Shown here piece after piece: positions 11,780 through 22,570 of a DNA stretch of 64,000 nt. The DNA is from Jaminaea rosea (taxonomy: Eukaryota > Basidiomycota > Exobasidiomycetes > Microstromatales), in NCBI RefSeq assembly GCF_003144245.1, contig NW_020289989.1, positions 372,001 to 436,000 of the forward strand, written 5' to 3'. Every line of letters begins with the position of its first letter. The stretch's first letter is position 1. The translations under genes and the position numbers were made by a program. Below the pieces are notes generated by a model. That model was not told the origin of the DNA and searched no databases. It saw only the letters and a list, made by a program, of their open reading frames with translations.

Positions 11780-12496
11780 GCCGACGAGGAGCTGGCAATT
11801 GCTGACGGTGGCACGACCGAACAACTCCTTGCTGCTCTTCGCCGCAACAAGGCCACGAAGGAATTCGAGTGCCCCGTTGTGGCTCCACAGACCGCCTTGG
11901 CCAACCTGCTCTTGACACTCCAAGCCTCCTTGCTTGCCAGAGCAGAAGTGGCCCAAGATGGCATGCGGCTTGTACACGCTCGGCATCTTCCCCGAGTCGC
12001 ATCAGCTGCAGAACTTGCTCGACGACTTGACGCGCTGGTGCAAGTACTCTTGGCGCTGCGAAGACCTCGGCGCGATCAGGCCACCCCCTCCCGGACCACT
12101 TACCGGTGATGATTGGGAGGCAGATCAAGAGACCTCTGAAGTCGACCAGGACGACGCCGAAGCCGACGAGGAGCTGGCTGTTGCTGACGGCGGTACGCCT
12201 GATCAAGTCCTCGCTGCTCTCCGCCGTGGGCGCGGTCGAGACGTCAAGTACCCCGTCGTGGCTCCACAGACAGCCTTGGCCAACCTCTTGTCGCTGCAGG
12301 CCTCCTTGCCGACGGACGGATGCCCCAAGATGGCATGCGGCTCGTCGACACTCGCCTCTTCCCTAAGTCGTTCCAATGGGCAGAGCTGCAGGCAGAGATG
12401 ACGCACTGATGCGTGTACTCCGTCCGATGCGAAGACCTCGGGCCGTTGAGGCCACCACCGGCGGAACTTCTGAAGGGAGACGAGTGGGAGGCTGAC
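11780..12496 (+). repeat. Diverged tandem duplication, units of about 340 bp
   Basis: Unit 1 (about 11780-12125) and unit 2 (about 12162-12496) share in the same order GCCGACGAGGAGCTGG, a GCTCCACAGAC-GCCTTGGCCAACCT block, CCAAGATGGCATGCGGCT, TGCGAAGACCTCGG and GATGATTGGGAGGC / GACGAGTGGGAGGC. Between these blocks they have diverged and gained small length differences. The duplication lies at the 3' end of the decayed gene and predates part of its decay. Confidence 0.75.
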
Positions 12497-13384
12497 TCCG
12501 AGAGCGAGCACTTCAAGCAGAGCTTGGCCATCGGTCTCACGCCCTGCATTCTGTACGCCGCCCTCGCCGTCATGTCTGCGCGCGGGCAGCTGGACAAGTG
12601 CCACCTCACCGGCCTGCCGCTCAAGGACGCCAACGTGCCCATCTCGATCGTGGCCCATCGAGTGCATGGCCTGCCCTTCTCCTCCGGCCTCCGATGTCGA
12701 CCAGTATCGCGACTCGTCGAGGAACTTCCTGGTCAAGAGCAAGGCGGCAAACTGGATGAGGGGCAGCTTCGATGGCGCAGTGTTCCTCAACAACATCCAT
12801 GGGACGAGCACGTTGACCTCTTTTTTCCAACTTTGGTCACCGCAACAGTCCGCACCCAGCTGCAGGAGGTCTACAACGATCCCGCCAACTTGGTGAAAGT
12901 GAATGAGCTTGCTCGAAGGATGGCGAGGAGCTGTGCGCCCTCAAGCCTCCACCACCATGGCATCCGAACGAGGACAACAGGGAGGCTGACGACGCAAGCG
13001 AGGAATTCGCAGAGACAAGAGCACCTCTCTCGCCTCTCCATCTTCCATTCCCATCTCCACCACCGAACACGACGCCATGGTTACGAGTTGTCGTCGCTCC
13101 CTCTCTTCGTTACTACTGTGAGTTCCGACGACAAACGACAAGGCCAGAGCTGGGTGTTGTTCTCCTTGGATACCCATCGGCTCATTGACACCTCTTCCTC
13201 GCATCCGCACAGACAAGCGCACCAGCTACATATCCCACCCCACCTCCACCATCGACGAGGAGAACCACGAGAAAAGGTCAGACCCACCTTAGCCTCCACG
13301 CATGGTGGCAGCGAGCTGCTCACTGACATCACCCCTCATCACCCTGCTCCTTCCATCCGCACGCAGCAGACCAGCGTCTCCAGG

Positions 13385-14023
13385 ATGAAGCCAGAGAGAG
13401 GTGGAGGTGGCGGCGCCGCATGGGGCGGCGGTCGCGGAGGTGGAAGTGGGGGCAGACGCGGAGGACATGGTGGCCGCGGGTTGGGTGATGAGCACCGCCC
13501 TCCCAGCAGGCAGGAGATGTTCGACGCCTGGCTCAGGCAGCAAGAGCTGCAAAGGGTCGCGGACATCGGCAGGCTGCACGCCATCCATGGCGCGCCTTCA
13601 ACCGGGTCCAGCGTCTTTACTGGCGCTCGCCCCCCTACCCAGGCCAGCGGCAGCAGCAACAACAACAAAAACAGCCACAGCAACAACAGCAGCAACAACA
13701 GCCGCCGTCGCCGTCGCATCAGCAGCAGCAACAACAGCGGCGGCAAGCGCATCAGCAACAGCAGCAAGAGCGCCTCTGCGCCTAAGCGCACGAGGCGGGG
13801 GTGCAGGGGGAAGCAGAAAAAGACAGTTGAGGGACAGCAATCGGCTGCCTCATCGTCAGGGGCGGCGGGAGCGGGAGGTGGAGCTGGGGCCGAGGGGGCT
13901 GCCTCGACCTCAGGAGGGGCTGGTCATGGGGGGAAAGACGGGGAGGGGGAGCAAGAGGTCCCTGCTGCCGAGGGCAGCAAGGACGAAGAGATGGACGAGA
14001 CCCTTTCCCTTTATGTTCCATAG
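13385..14023 (+). CDS. Small RGG- and Asn/Ser-rich basic protein, function unknown
   Basis: 212 codons from the ATG at 13385 to TAG at 14021-14023. The frame is open further upstream to 12413, but that part overlaps the decayed gene and lacks a better start. The N-terminus (residues 5-35) is an RGG/Gly-rich box, followed by a short helical segment (EMFDAWLRQQELQRVADIGR), an Asn/Ser stretch interrupted by RRRRR, a Lys/Arg patch (KRTRRGCRGKQKK) and an acidic Gly/Ala/Glu tail ending in LSLYVP. RGG plus low-complexity Asn/Ser is typical of RNA-binding, condensate-prone proteins; that role is inferred from composition alone. The simple sequence also makes a chance open frame possible. Confidence 0.4.
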   Translation: MKPERGGGGGAAWGGGRGGGSGGRRGGHGGRGLGDEHRPPSRQEMFDAWLRQQELQRVADIGRLHAIHGAPSTGSSVFTGARPPTQASGSSNNNKNSHSNNSSNNSRRRRRISSSNNSGGKRISNSSKSASAPKRTRRGCRGKQKKTVEGQQSAASSSGAAGAGGGAGAEGAASTSGGAGHGGKDGEGEQEVPAAEGSKDEEMDETLSLYVP

Positions 14024-14325
14024 CAACTTAATGGAAATAAAGGGCGATTAAAGGGGCAAAGGGCAGATATCGAAACGAGATGAGACTGGCAATCACGATC
14101 GTCACGCGCTTGGTAATCCTCGGCTGATATCCCTGTCACAAACGTCTTGTGAGCGAATGAGGTCGAGACGAGGAGATGGAAAGGTATGATGATTGAGTGA
14201 CGCGAGTGACGCGAGTGACAATGGTGATGATGAATCAAGATGCTAGTGAGCGGTCGGATGGTGGTGTGACGATGCGCGGATGGGAAAAAGACGCTCGACT
14301 GCGTGAAACATGACGGCTACGCGGC

Positions 14326-17300
14326 TTACTCGAGCAAGAAGCGCCTCAGCCTCTCCTCAAACCTCACCTGCGTCCACCAGCTGATCCCACCCGTTCCAGC
14401 AACGGCGCCACGCCTGTTCCACCCCATCTCAAAGTTGCGCCTCACCTGCCCAACTACGGCCTTGAAGGCCTGCGCGATGGTCGCATCGTTGCGGTCCAGG
14501 CGAGCAGCAGCTGCTTCTGCCCAGAGGGCCTGTAGCTCGACCTGTGCGGGAGAGCCGCCCGCGGGGGTTGCGAGGAGGTCGCCGAGACGGTGGAGCAGGG
14601 CGAGGAGTACTGCTTGGGAGACGCGTAGCCTTGCTTCCATGGCCAGGGAGTCACGAGTCGCACCCTCCTCCAGCGCGGTAGCTGCGGACCCGTAAGCGTC
14701 TTGCAGGCGGGCTAGCACGGGCAGTAAGTCGACACTCCCCTCGCGGGGCATGAGAGTGGAGAGGAGCTCGTCTTCTACGTTGGGGAGCGGCGGCGACGAG
14801 GCTTGAGCTTTGGGCTGGGGCTGCTGGGCGGGTAGGGACGAGAAGGAGAGTGGCGCGGGCGCCGCGCTGAGCGTGGAAGGCAAGAAGCGGAGAGGGCTCG
14901 TGGGCGCGGGCGCGGGCGCGGAGGCGGGAGGAGCTGCTGAAGCCGTGGCGGCTCCTGGCGAGAAAGGCTCCAGCGGCACCCATCGTCCTCCTGGCGTGGC
15001 TGCTCCCTGCGCCTCGCGATACCCCGTTGGTGTGCGGAGGGGTGCGGATGGGGGGGAGTGGATAGGGGCCGCGGTCGGCGCGGAGAGGGGCGTCGTGACC
15101 TGACTCCACGAAGCGGCGCTACCAGCAGGGCCGAGTGCCGTTCCCCAAGTAGCGGCACTGGTTGGCGGGCTGAGCGCGGGAGCAGGAGGGGCGGCGCGAT
15201 TCTTCTTTGTGAGCTCGGCGACCGTCTGCTGAAGGCTGCGATTCTGCACTTCGAGCCCTTCGAGCTTCGTTACCAGGGCCGTCAAGAGGGCCGTCGTCTT
15301 GTCCAGCGTCGCCGACATGTCCTCCATTGCGGTCTGCATTTGCGCGAGCTTGGCCTCGGACGCAGCAGCCGCAGCCGCACTCGCAGCTCGGTCTCGCTCG
15401 ACAGCGGCGGCAGCATCCTCGTGTGCCTTCTTGAGCCCTTCCGTGTACTTGCTCTCCATTATGTCGATCATACGACTCATTGACTGATCAAAGCGCGGCG
15501 CGAGTGTGAGCGAGATGATCTGCAGGCTGTTCTTCTTGACCGAGCTCTCCAGCCTATCAATCGTGGAGCGAGTGATGTGCTCGATGGCCTCTGCGTTGCC
15601 GGCCATCTCTTGTTCAGCTGCCTGGCGCAAGGCTTCGCGCAGGGCTTCGGGCTGGACGAGGGAGCGCAGTGAGGAGCGGACTTCGGGAATAACGAGATCG
15701 GTGAGTTGGCCAGAGAGCGTGTGAGCCACTTCGCTTGCTATGGCGGAGAGGGCTGATGGGCTGAGTAGTGGGGTCGACGAGGGGCGAGAATGCTCGGTAG
15801 CGTTGGTGAGGAGAGTGGTGAGCTTGGCGTCGAGGCGGGATTCGAGAGAGGCGATGAGTGCGGGCATGTCGACTGAGGGTGTGCCCGTGGTGGAAGCATC
15901 AGCCTGGCCCCAGGCATGGTGAGATGTGCCGCCGTTCACATTGTCGCTGGGCTGGCCGGGCTGCAAGCTGGTGCGAGCGCCGTCCTCCGCAGCCTGACCC
16001 ACGTTGTCCTCGACCTCCGTCACGTCAGCCGTAGTGTTGTCCACAGTCAGCGTCTCTGCGAGCGTGTCGTCGCGAGTCTCCGCGCGAATCTCGGCCGCCT
16101 CCCGCTCCTCTCGCTCCTCTCGCTCCGTCCTCTCGACAAACGCCTTCTCGCTCTCCTTCTCCAGCGGTGGCAGCGAAACGCTCATCACGCCGAGCGAATG
16201 AGCAACAAAGACTACAAAGCTGATCAACGACTCTCCTACGACGCTAATCGACGTGGGGCTCACGGTGAGGGGGAACTCGCGCAACTTAGCCGGGAGCTCG
16301 ACACTCCAGGGCAGTCGACCGACGACGGCGAGACGATTGCGGAAGACTTTGGCCTCGGTGAGTCCAGATTCTTCGCGCTCACGAGGACCCCTCCTGCCGC
16401 GCGCGCTTGCTCCTCCACCGCCGCCGCTGCTGATGTTGGCGTGAGGCAGCTCGAGGACTGCGAAGCGGTGTGCAAAGACCGACCCGCGATAGCTGTTGGC
16501 GATGAGCAGCGTAGCCGTGTCGCGGTGGTACTCGATGAAGTTGTAGTGGGGCGAGGGGGCTTCAAAGTGCCAGACGTGGTGCCAAGTGCCCTTTGCCAGG
16601 TCCACCAGCCCTACAATGGTGTTGCGCGCTAGGCCGATGATGGCCGCGCGAGGGCAATTAGAGGAAGTCGTAGCGGCCAAGTCGTAGTTGGGGTCGTTGA
16701 TGAGTGCAAAGAAGCTGACGGCTGGCGGAGCCGATGACGTGGGAAGAGGGTCCAGCCTGATCGTTCCGAGCGCAGCACGCGTCTTGCCAGTCGAGGCGGA
16801 CTCGTAGACGATGGAGAGGGAGCGCGAATGAGCGTGGGCACGGAGGGTGAAGAAGAGGGAAGCGTCGGGTGAGAAGGCTTGGCCCGCGATGGGTGTGTCG
16901 TCGGAAGGAACAATCTCGATGACGCCCTTGGACAGGGCCTGCTTGTGAGTGAGCTTGAGATTCTGCGTCTGGTCAAAGAGTTTGACGAGATTGGAAAAGT
17001 CGCGCAAGAGGACAGAAGCATTGTCCGAAGACTGGGAGCTGCCCACGAGCCAGGCAGCACGGAGACGTGGCTCGCTGGTGCGCATCGAAGTGATCCAGCT
17101 AAAGTCCTGCACGCCGCCGTTCTCGACAGTCTCGCCCGCGAGGAGCAGTGTGCCGAGGAATGTGGTGTCGTACTGATCGCCCTCGACTATCGTCCAGAAG
17201 CTGAGCCCCTTGGCTGTCGAGCCTGCGACAATCCACTGGCGCTGGTCTCCTTCGCTGAGCTCTTCGTCGGGCGTGATCCAGATGCCGCCAACGGCTTCCT

Positions 17301-18418
17301 GGTCGAGATCCTCGAGGGTCACGCGGTCGGTTGTCGAGCTATTGAGGAGGTGGATGCGACCCTTGGACGAGATCCAGACGGCGGTATCGTCACTGAGATT
17401 GGCCACACGTGGAATCTGAAATGCAGCCGTCGTAGCGCCGTCTACTGCGAGAGGACCACTGATGAAGGGCTCGACTGGCTTTGCACGCTTGCTCCCCATG
17501 TAGCCGACCGTCTCAAGCTTTGCAGGGTGCAAAGACGCGACGCCACCTGGCTGAAGGGCGGCGAGGTCGATGCGAGTAGAGGTAGCATCGAGAGCAGAGT
17601 AGCCGGATGTGGAGGCGTCGTTGAAGGCGCCGCGAGCGTGAAGCTCGGCGAGGGAGAGGTGGGCGGTAGGTCTGGCCTCTGCCCCGGGCGCACGCGCGGG
17701 GGACGAGCCAGACGTCTTGAGGTCATACGACGGCTGAGCTGGGGTGACTCTCTGCTCAGGCTCAGTCGCGGCTGCAGAGAAAGCGGCAGACGTGGATGGT
17801 GCCTCCAAGCTGGTCGAGATGTCGCTCTGAACAAATGATCCTGCTTGAGGCTGAGGAGCAGGGATTGCTGCTGGACTCTTGACGCTGAGTTGCTGACGTG
17901 GGGAGGAGGCCTTGAGGCCGAGACTCTCGAATGGACTCTGGAAGTTGAAGGGAGTAGCTGGCGGCGGCGAGGCGGTCGCTGGAGGGGCAAAGTCGGCTGC
18001 AAGTGAGCGGCGTGAACGACAACAGTCAGCGACGGGTTGGATATGACTCACGAATGGATCCCTGAGGGCTAGGCGTGACTGCTGGCTGGGTGGCAGACTG
18101 GCCGGCAGGCTGAGTCTTTGGCGGCGAGAGGAGGCCAAGGAGCATGGCCGATGCCGTCTCTGGCTGAGCCGGGGCTGGAGAACTGGCTTGAGGCTGACTG
18201 TTGGTGCTCGTCGTGCTGGTCGTGCTGATCAGCTCGGGAGCGGCACCAGTGCCACCAAGCAGACCTTGTAGCAGACTTGCAGCATTACGAGCTGACGTGG
18301 GCGAACGAGATGGAGGCGGAGCAGGAGCGGATGGGGACGAATCGGCAGGGGCGCTCGGGGAGGACGATGATGCTGACATCCCCGAGCCATTGAGCAGCGC
18401 GAGGAGTTGACTCGACAT
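14326..18418 (-). CDS. EDC4: EDC4/Ge-1-like mRNA decapping scaffold (WD40, coiled coil)
   Basis: Two exons: 18418-18052 and 17996-14326, with a 55-bp intron (GTGAGT...TTGCAG, phase 1); 1345 residues. The start at MSSQLLALL is chosen because the frame further upstream runs into the promoter of the divergent NTO1-like gene. Order: a disordered N-terminus with three leucine-rich short motifs (QLLALLNG, SLLQGLLGG, AMLLGLLSPP); a disordered Ser/Ala/Pro segment; a WD40-type beta-propeller region (about 300-720); an acidic linker; a coiled coil (about 960-1080); a Pro/Ala linker; and a helical C-terminal domain (about 1190-1345, with PREGSVDLLPVLARLQDAYG). This is the layout of metazoan EDC4 and fission yeast Pdc1, cytoplasmic P-body scaffolds linking decapping factors. 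The family call rests on architecture and the C-terminal domain. It shares a 385-bp divergent promoter with the next gene. Confidence 0.7.
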
Positions 18419-18803
18419 CGCGGTGAGAGGGGTGGGGAGGAAAAGAAAGCGAGGGAGGTACTGGGAGCGTCGTGGGCAAGTGATTGCCTCTGGCCTCGAC
18501 ACAGCCTCGACGAGGGACTTGATTGGTATTGCTCTCAAGACGAGCCGTCGACTGGGCGGCGGCCCTTCTTCGCGGGTCGGAGTTGGAATGGCAAATTGGT
18601 CAGGGCGGACTGGGGGGGCGGACTGAGACCGGCGTGGCACGAACGGGGACGCGACGCCAGGCACGCCCGCACGCACGCACGCACGCACGCAACGCCGCGC
18701 CTTTGTCTCCGTATCCTTACCACCGAATTGCGCTCGCGACCTCGATGCTGGATCATCCTCCTCCTCGTCCTCGCCCTCGCCCTCGCCGCCGTCGTCGCCC
18801 AGC
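18419..18803. promoter_or_regulatory. Divergent promoter between EDC4-like and NTO1-like genes
   Basis: 385 bp separate the two start codons. An (ACGC)n run lies at about 18668-18691 and pyrimidine-rich stretches flank both starts. No canonical TATA box is obvious. Confidence 0.5.
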
Positions 18804-21800
18804 ATGACGGGACCACCGCAGCCGATTGGCTCCAATCTCCCCCTCGCATCATCGCTGCCAAAGGTCTCGTTTCGTCGCATTCCAGCTCAAGAGGCCCAGA
18901 CGCTGAGCCTACCTGCTGGAGTGAGCGACTCGATCAATGTGGGATATGGCTTCAATGATGGCGAGTCATTCGACAAGCCAGAGCACTACATACGCTTCGT
19001 CGAGCCCATCGAGGCCGACTTGAAGCGACAAGTCGAGTATGACATGGACGAGCAGGACAAGGAGTGGATCGATGCCCTCAACGCCGAGAGGAAGAAGGAA
19101 GGGTCAGATGCCGTGTCGTATGAGACGTTTGAGATTGTCATCGACAGACTCGAAAAGGAGTGGTTTGATTTGGTGAGTGCGAGTGCCCGCTGCGCAGCAT
19201 TGGCGGGGACACGAAGCTGACCTGCGTCTACTCGCGGCCCCGCTTCTAGATGAAACGCGTCCCGCCCAAGCCCACGCCCGCTGCCATTGGACCCGATGGC
19301 GAAGTCGTCAATCAGAGCGAGGACACCGAGTGCGCTATTTGCGACGACGGAGAGTGCGAGAACTCAAATGCAATCGTCTTTTGCGACGGCTGCAATCTCG
19401 CAGTCCACCAAGATTGCTACGGCATTCCCTACATCCCAGAGGGCCAATGGCTCTGCCGCAAGTGCACCGTATCGCCGGATCGAGCGGTATCATGCGTCCT
19501 GTGCCCCAACGAGGGAGGAGCATTCAAACAGACGACGCAGGGCAAGTGGGCTCACCTCTTGTGCGCAATGTGGATCCCAGAGACGGGCGTGAGCAATCCA
19601 GTCTACATGGAGCCCATCGACAGCGTCGAGCGCATTCCCAAGGCGAGGTGGAAATTACAATGCTACCTCTGTCGGCATAGGCACGGGGCATGCATACAGT
19701 GCGACAGCAAGTCGTGTTTCGTTGCCTTCCACGTCACTTGCGCGCGCAAGGCTGGGCTACTCATCAATGCACCTCGCCAGCGTCACGAGCACCATCACCA
19801 TGGCGACGATGACGACGAGGGCGAGACGCTCAAGGCAATGTGCCACAAGCATCAGCCCAAGCACCTCCGTCGCCTGGCTAACGCCAGCGCGCCGCAAGAC
19901 GACGATGCTGCGAGTGGCAGCGCAGGGACTGGGGCTAGCACGCCAGTCCTCCCCACGATCAAGCCGGCCTCTCGTAAGATTACCATTCGACGCGGCGCCA
20001 ACGGCTCCATCTCTGCAGTCGTAGCCAACCCTCCAGCTCACACGGCCACCAAGTCTGCGCGCGCCTACAAGAAGTCCTATCGCGCTGGCCCGCCCCTCGT
20101 CCCCGCATACATCCTCTCGCGCGTCTTCGACTACATGAGCAAGGTACACCTCCGCCGAAAGCAGCCCCTGATCGTGCAGATCGCCAAGTTCTGGTCACTG
20201 AAACGCGAAGCAAGGCGTGGGGCTCCTTTACTCAAGCGCCTACACCTCGAGCCCTGGACGGCGATGTCTGCGCCTAAGGAGCTGAGCGAAGCCGAACGAA
20301 CAAAGAAACTGCGCTTCGTCATGGCCGTACGTGCCGACTTGGAGAAACAGCGTATGCTGGTCGAGCTGGTACGCAAGCGAGAGCGTGAGAAGCTCAAGCA
20401 GGCCGACATCATCAGAAGTGCACTGGACGCCGCCCTGTTCCCCGCTCACGCACCGCTCAAGGACGCTCTAGCCAAGATCACTGCCCTGGATCGCTCGGGC
20501 CTCTTCATGAGCCCCGTCTCCCGCAGCGAGGTGCCCGACTACTACGATGTGGTCAAGGAGCCGATGGAGTGGGCCACTATTGCGGCTCGCGTGGACGACC
20601 ATTACTACCAGCGGGTGGCAGAGTTTAGGCGCGATGTCATGCTGGTGCCGAACAATGCAATACTGTACAACAAGCCGGAGACGAGCTTTCATCGCGCGGC
20701 GGTGCGCATCAAGAAGGCGGTGGAGCCTATGCTTGAGGCGCTGGAGGGGTTGGGGAGGTGGCATAGCGAGGAGGCGAGAGAGAGGGGGGTGGAGGTGGGG
20801 AAGCTGCTGGAGGAGTTGGAGTTGGAGCCGCCACTGCGATTACTCGACGCGTTCGGAGAGCGTGGGGATGAGGGCAAGGCGGGCGAGGCGGGCGAGGCAG
20901 GCGAGGAAGACACGCAGGCGGAGCCTGCCAAGCTCAACATCGTCGACGATCTGCTCAGACAATTCTACCGTCCGCCTTCACCGCCGCCGCCACCGCCGCC
21001 TCCGCCGGCCGCCGATCCCTCACCTGCCCCATCCGCGGCTCCACCAGCGGCCGCCGCATCGTCATCACCGAAGCGCAAGGGCAAAGAAGGAGCCACCGCA
21101 CCCAAGCGTCGTCGCATCGAGGCGCCCGCCCCCCCTCGGACGCCACGTCCAGCACCAGCAGCGGCAGCACCGCGTCGCGGGCGAGCATCGGCTCTCGCCG
21201 CGGCAGCACCAGCAGCTGTCTCACCGGCAGTCGCATCGGCGAGCGCAGTCTCTTCTCCCCTCACATCGTCCCCTTCGTCGCCCGCCAACCCAGCCCTACG
21301 CGTCTCGGACGTCTCGGATCACGACTCTTTCAAGCGTTTCGAGGACGGCTGGATCCTGCCCAAGGGAACGCGCCGCGCTACCACGGCGGGGAAGAGCAGC
21401 AGCGAGGACGAAGGGCGGAGCGGCGGCAAAGCGACAGATATCAAGGCTGGCGAAGCCACTCCCCGTCCACGAGCGGTGCGACGCTCCGCAGCAGGCAAGG
21501 CTTCTCCTGCTGCGCCAACGCTTGATCCACTTGCTCCCCCGGCCTCAGCGCGCTCGCAACGCACCCGTCGTCCGAGCAACCAAGCTGCCCCAGGCCCCTC
21601 CACGGCACCAGCTGGCTCCCCTCTCCCAACTCCTGACCTCAACTCCATCCCCAAGCCTTCCGTCATTTCCCCTGCCGGCACGCTAGTATGGGCCAAATAC
21701 GGGTCCCACCCCTTCTACCCGGCCGAGGTATTCTCAGAGAAATCCGCCCTCGTCCCACCGACGGTTCTTTCCGCTCGACCTGCCCCCTCTACCATTCCGA

Positions 21801-22009
21801 CTGGGCAACGAGTTCACCTGGTGCGCTTCTTCGACCGGGCGCGCAGTTGGGGTTGGGCGTCGACGGGGCTTTGTAGGCTTTTGTTGGAGGACGAGGAGCT
21901 TGATAGCGGGATGGTGAGCGCGGTCAAGGCGCGACAGAGGGAGGCGATTAGGAAGGCTATGTGGAGGGCGGGGAGGGCGAGGGATGGGTTGCTTGAGGAG
22001 GGAGAGTAG
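18804..22009 (+). CDS. NTO1: BRPF/Nto1-like histone acetyltransferase complex scaffold (EPL, PHD-knuckle-PHD, bromodomain, PWWP)
   Basis: Exons 18804-19172 and 19250-22009, with a 77-bp intron (GTGAGT...TTCTAG, phase 0); 1042 residues. Visible domains: an EPL1-like N-terminus (about 1-123, with YDMDEQDKEWIDALN); a first PHD finger (about 151-196, CAIC...FCDGCNLAVHQDCYGIP); a zinc knuckle and extended PHD (about 205-290, CVLCPNEGG, WAHLLCAMWIPE); a bromodomain (about 518-617) with PDYYDVVKEPM and the acetyl-lysine Asn in NNAILYNKPET; a long Pro/Ala/Ser linker; and a C-terminal PWWP (about 930-1040, GTLVWAKYGSHPFYPAEV). This is the full BRPF1 order. In yeast, Nto1 is the NuA3 H3-acetyltransferase subunit and a separate protein (Pdp3) supplies the PWWP; here one protein has everything. 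Nuclear, chromatin-bound. Confidence 0.9.
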
Positions 22010-22570
22010 GCGTGGGAGCGCAGCGAGGGCGGCTGACGCGGTGGCGGCGGCGGTGAGAGAAAGGGGGGCGGCACTGTCTCTTCGCCGCTAGCTATGAGTT
22101 CATCTATTTACCAATTTGTGACCCGCGACTCGATGGAGTTAACCGGTGTGTCGTCTGGCATGTTGGTCGGTGGGCCGAATTCGCATCCTGGTCTGAAAAA
22201 GCTGCAGAGGCGTGAGCTGAGCGAGCGGTGCAGCAGCTGCGGCAGAGGGCGTGACGCGTGGATCACGATTGGTTCAGGCCGCTGTTAACAAGGCGGTCTG
22301 ATAGCTGATCGAGCATTCACGCCCTGCTCGTGCCGGCCCCAGCTCTTAATCTAAGATGAGCACGTCGTCTCGCCTACCGTAGCTGCGTGACCTTCGTGGT
22401 CTCGCCCCTCCTGATCAGGCATGGCCGCGATCTCACGTCTTCCCGTCCTGGTATCAAAGGAATACATGCCAGAGATATTGGGACACGAGTGATGCCATTG
22501 CGTCCACAATGCGCTTCTGTGCACGATTCTCCCCTCTCTGACCTGGAAACATGCTTGCCGCCGTGCCCTC
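22010..22570. other. Convergent intergenic region
   Basis: Lies between the 3' ends of the NTO1-like and aldo-keto reductase genes. No supported gene or structured element seen. Confidence 0.5.

Larger units (their letters stand above)
8114..12950 (+). pseudogene. Large unrecognised gene in decay, repeat-rich N-terminus
   Basis: The first in-frame ATG is at 8114 and opens an acidic, His-rich N-terminus (DDDEGKEQQ). The protein-like reading then changes frame several times: about 8244-10980 (the largest block), 11000-11500, 11780-12110, 12160-12400 and 12415-12830 each carry plausible protein in a different frame. Some joins could be introns, but at least one change, inside the tandem repeat at about 8345, has no room for one. 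The central block has an Ala/Gly/Pro tandem repeat region, an acidic Lys/Arg-rich linker with a KRKRG nuclear-localisation-like motif, and a globular region with many Trp and Cys (SWWMRMCSHG, GIWDYKQPGVPGSADRV, RWCKYSWRCEDLG). I do not recognise the family and see no transposase, polymerase or protease motif. Best read as a lineage-specific host gene that is breaking down, with about four or more frame breaks. Confidence 0.55.

Noticed and set aside
12621-12830. Antisense frames over the end of the decayed gene
   Set aside because: Shadows of the plus-strand protein-like sequence.
18535-18880. Minus-strand extension of the EDC4-like first exon to 18880
   Set aside because: It would cover the NTO1-like first exon and promoter; the ATG at 18418 gives a sensible start.
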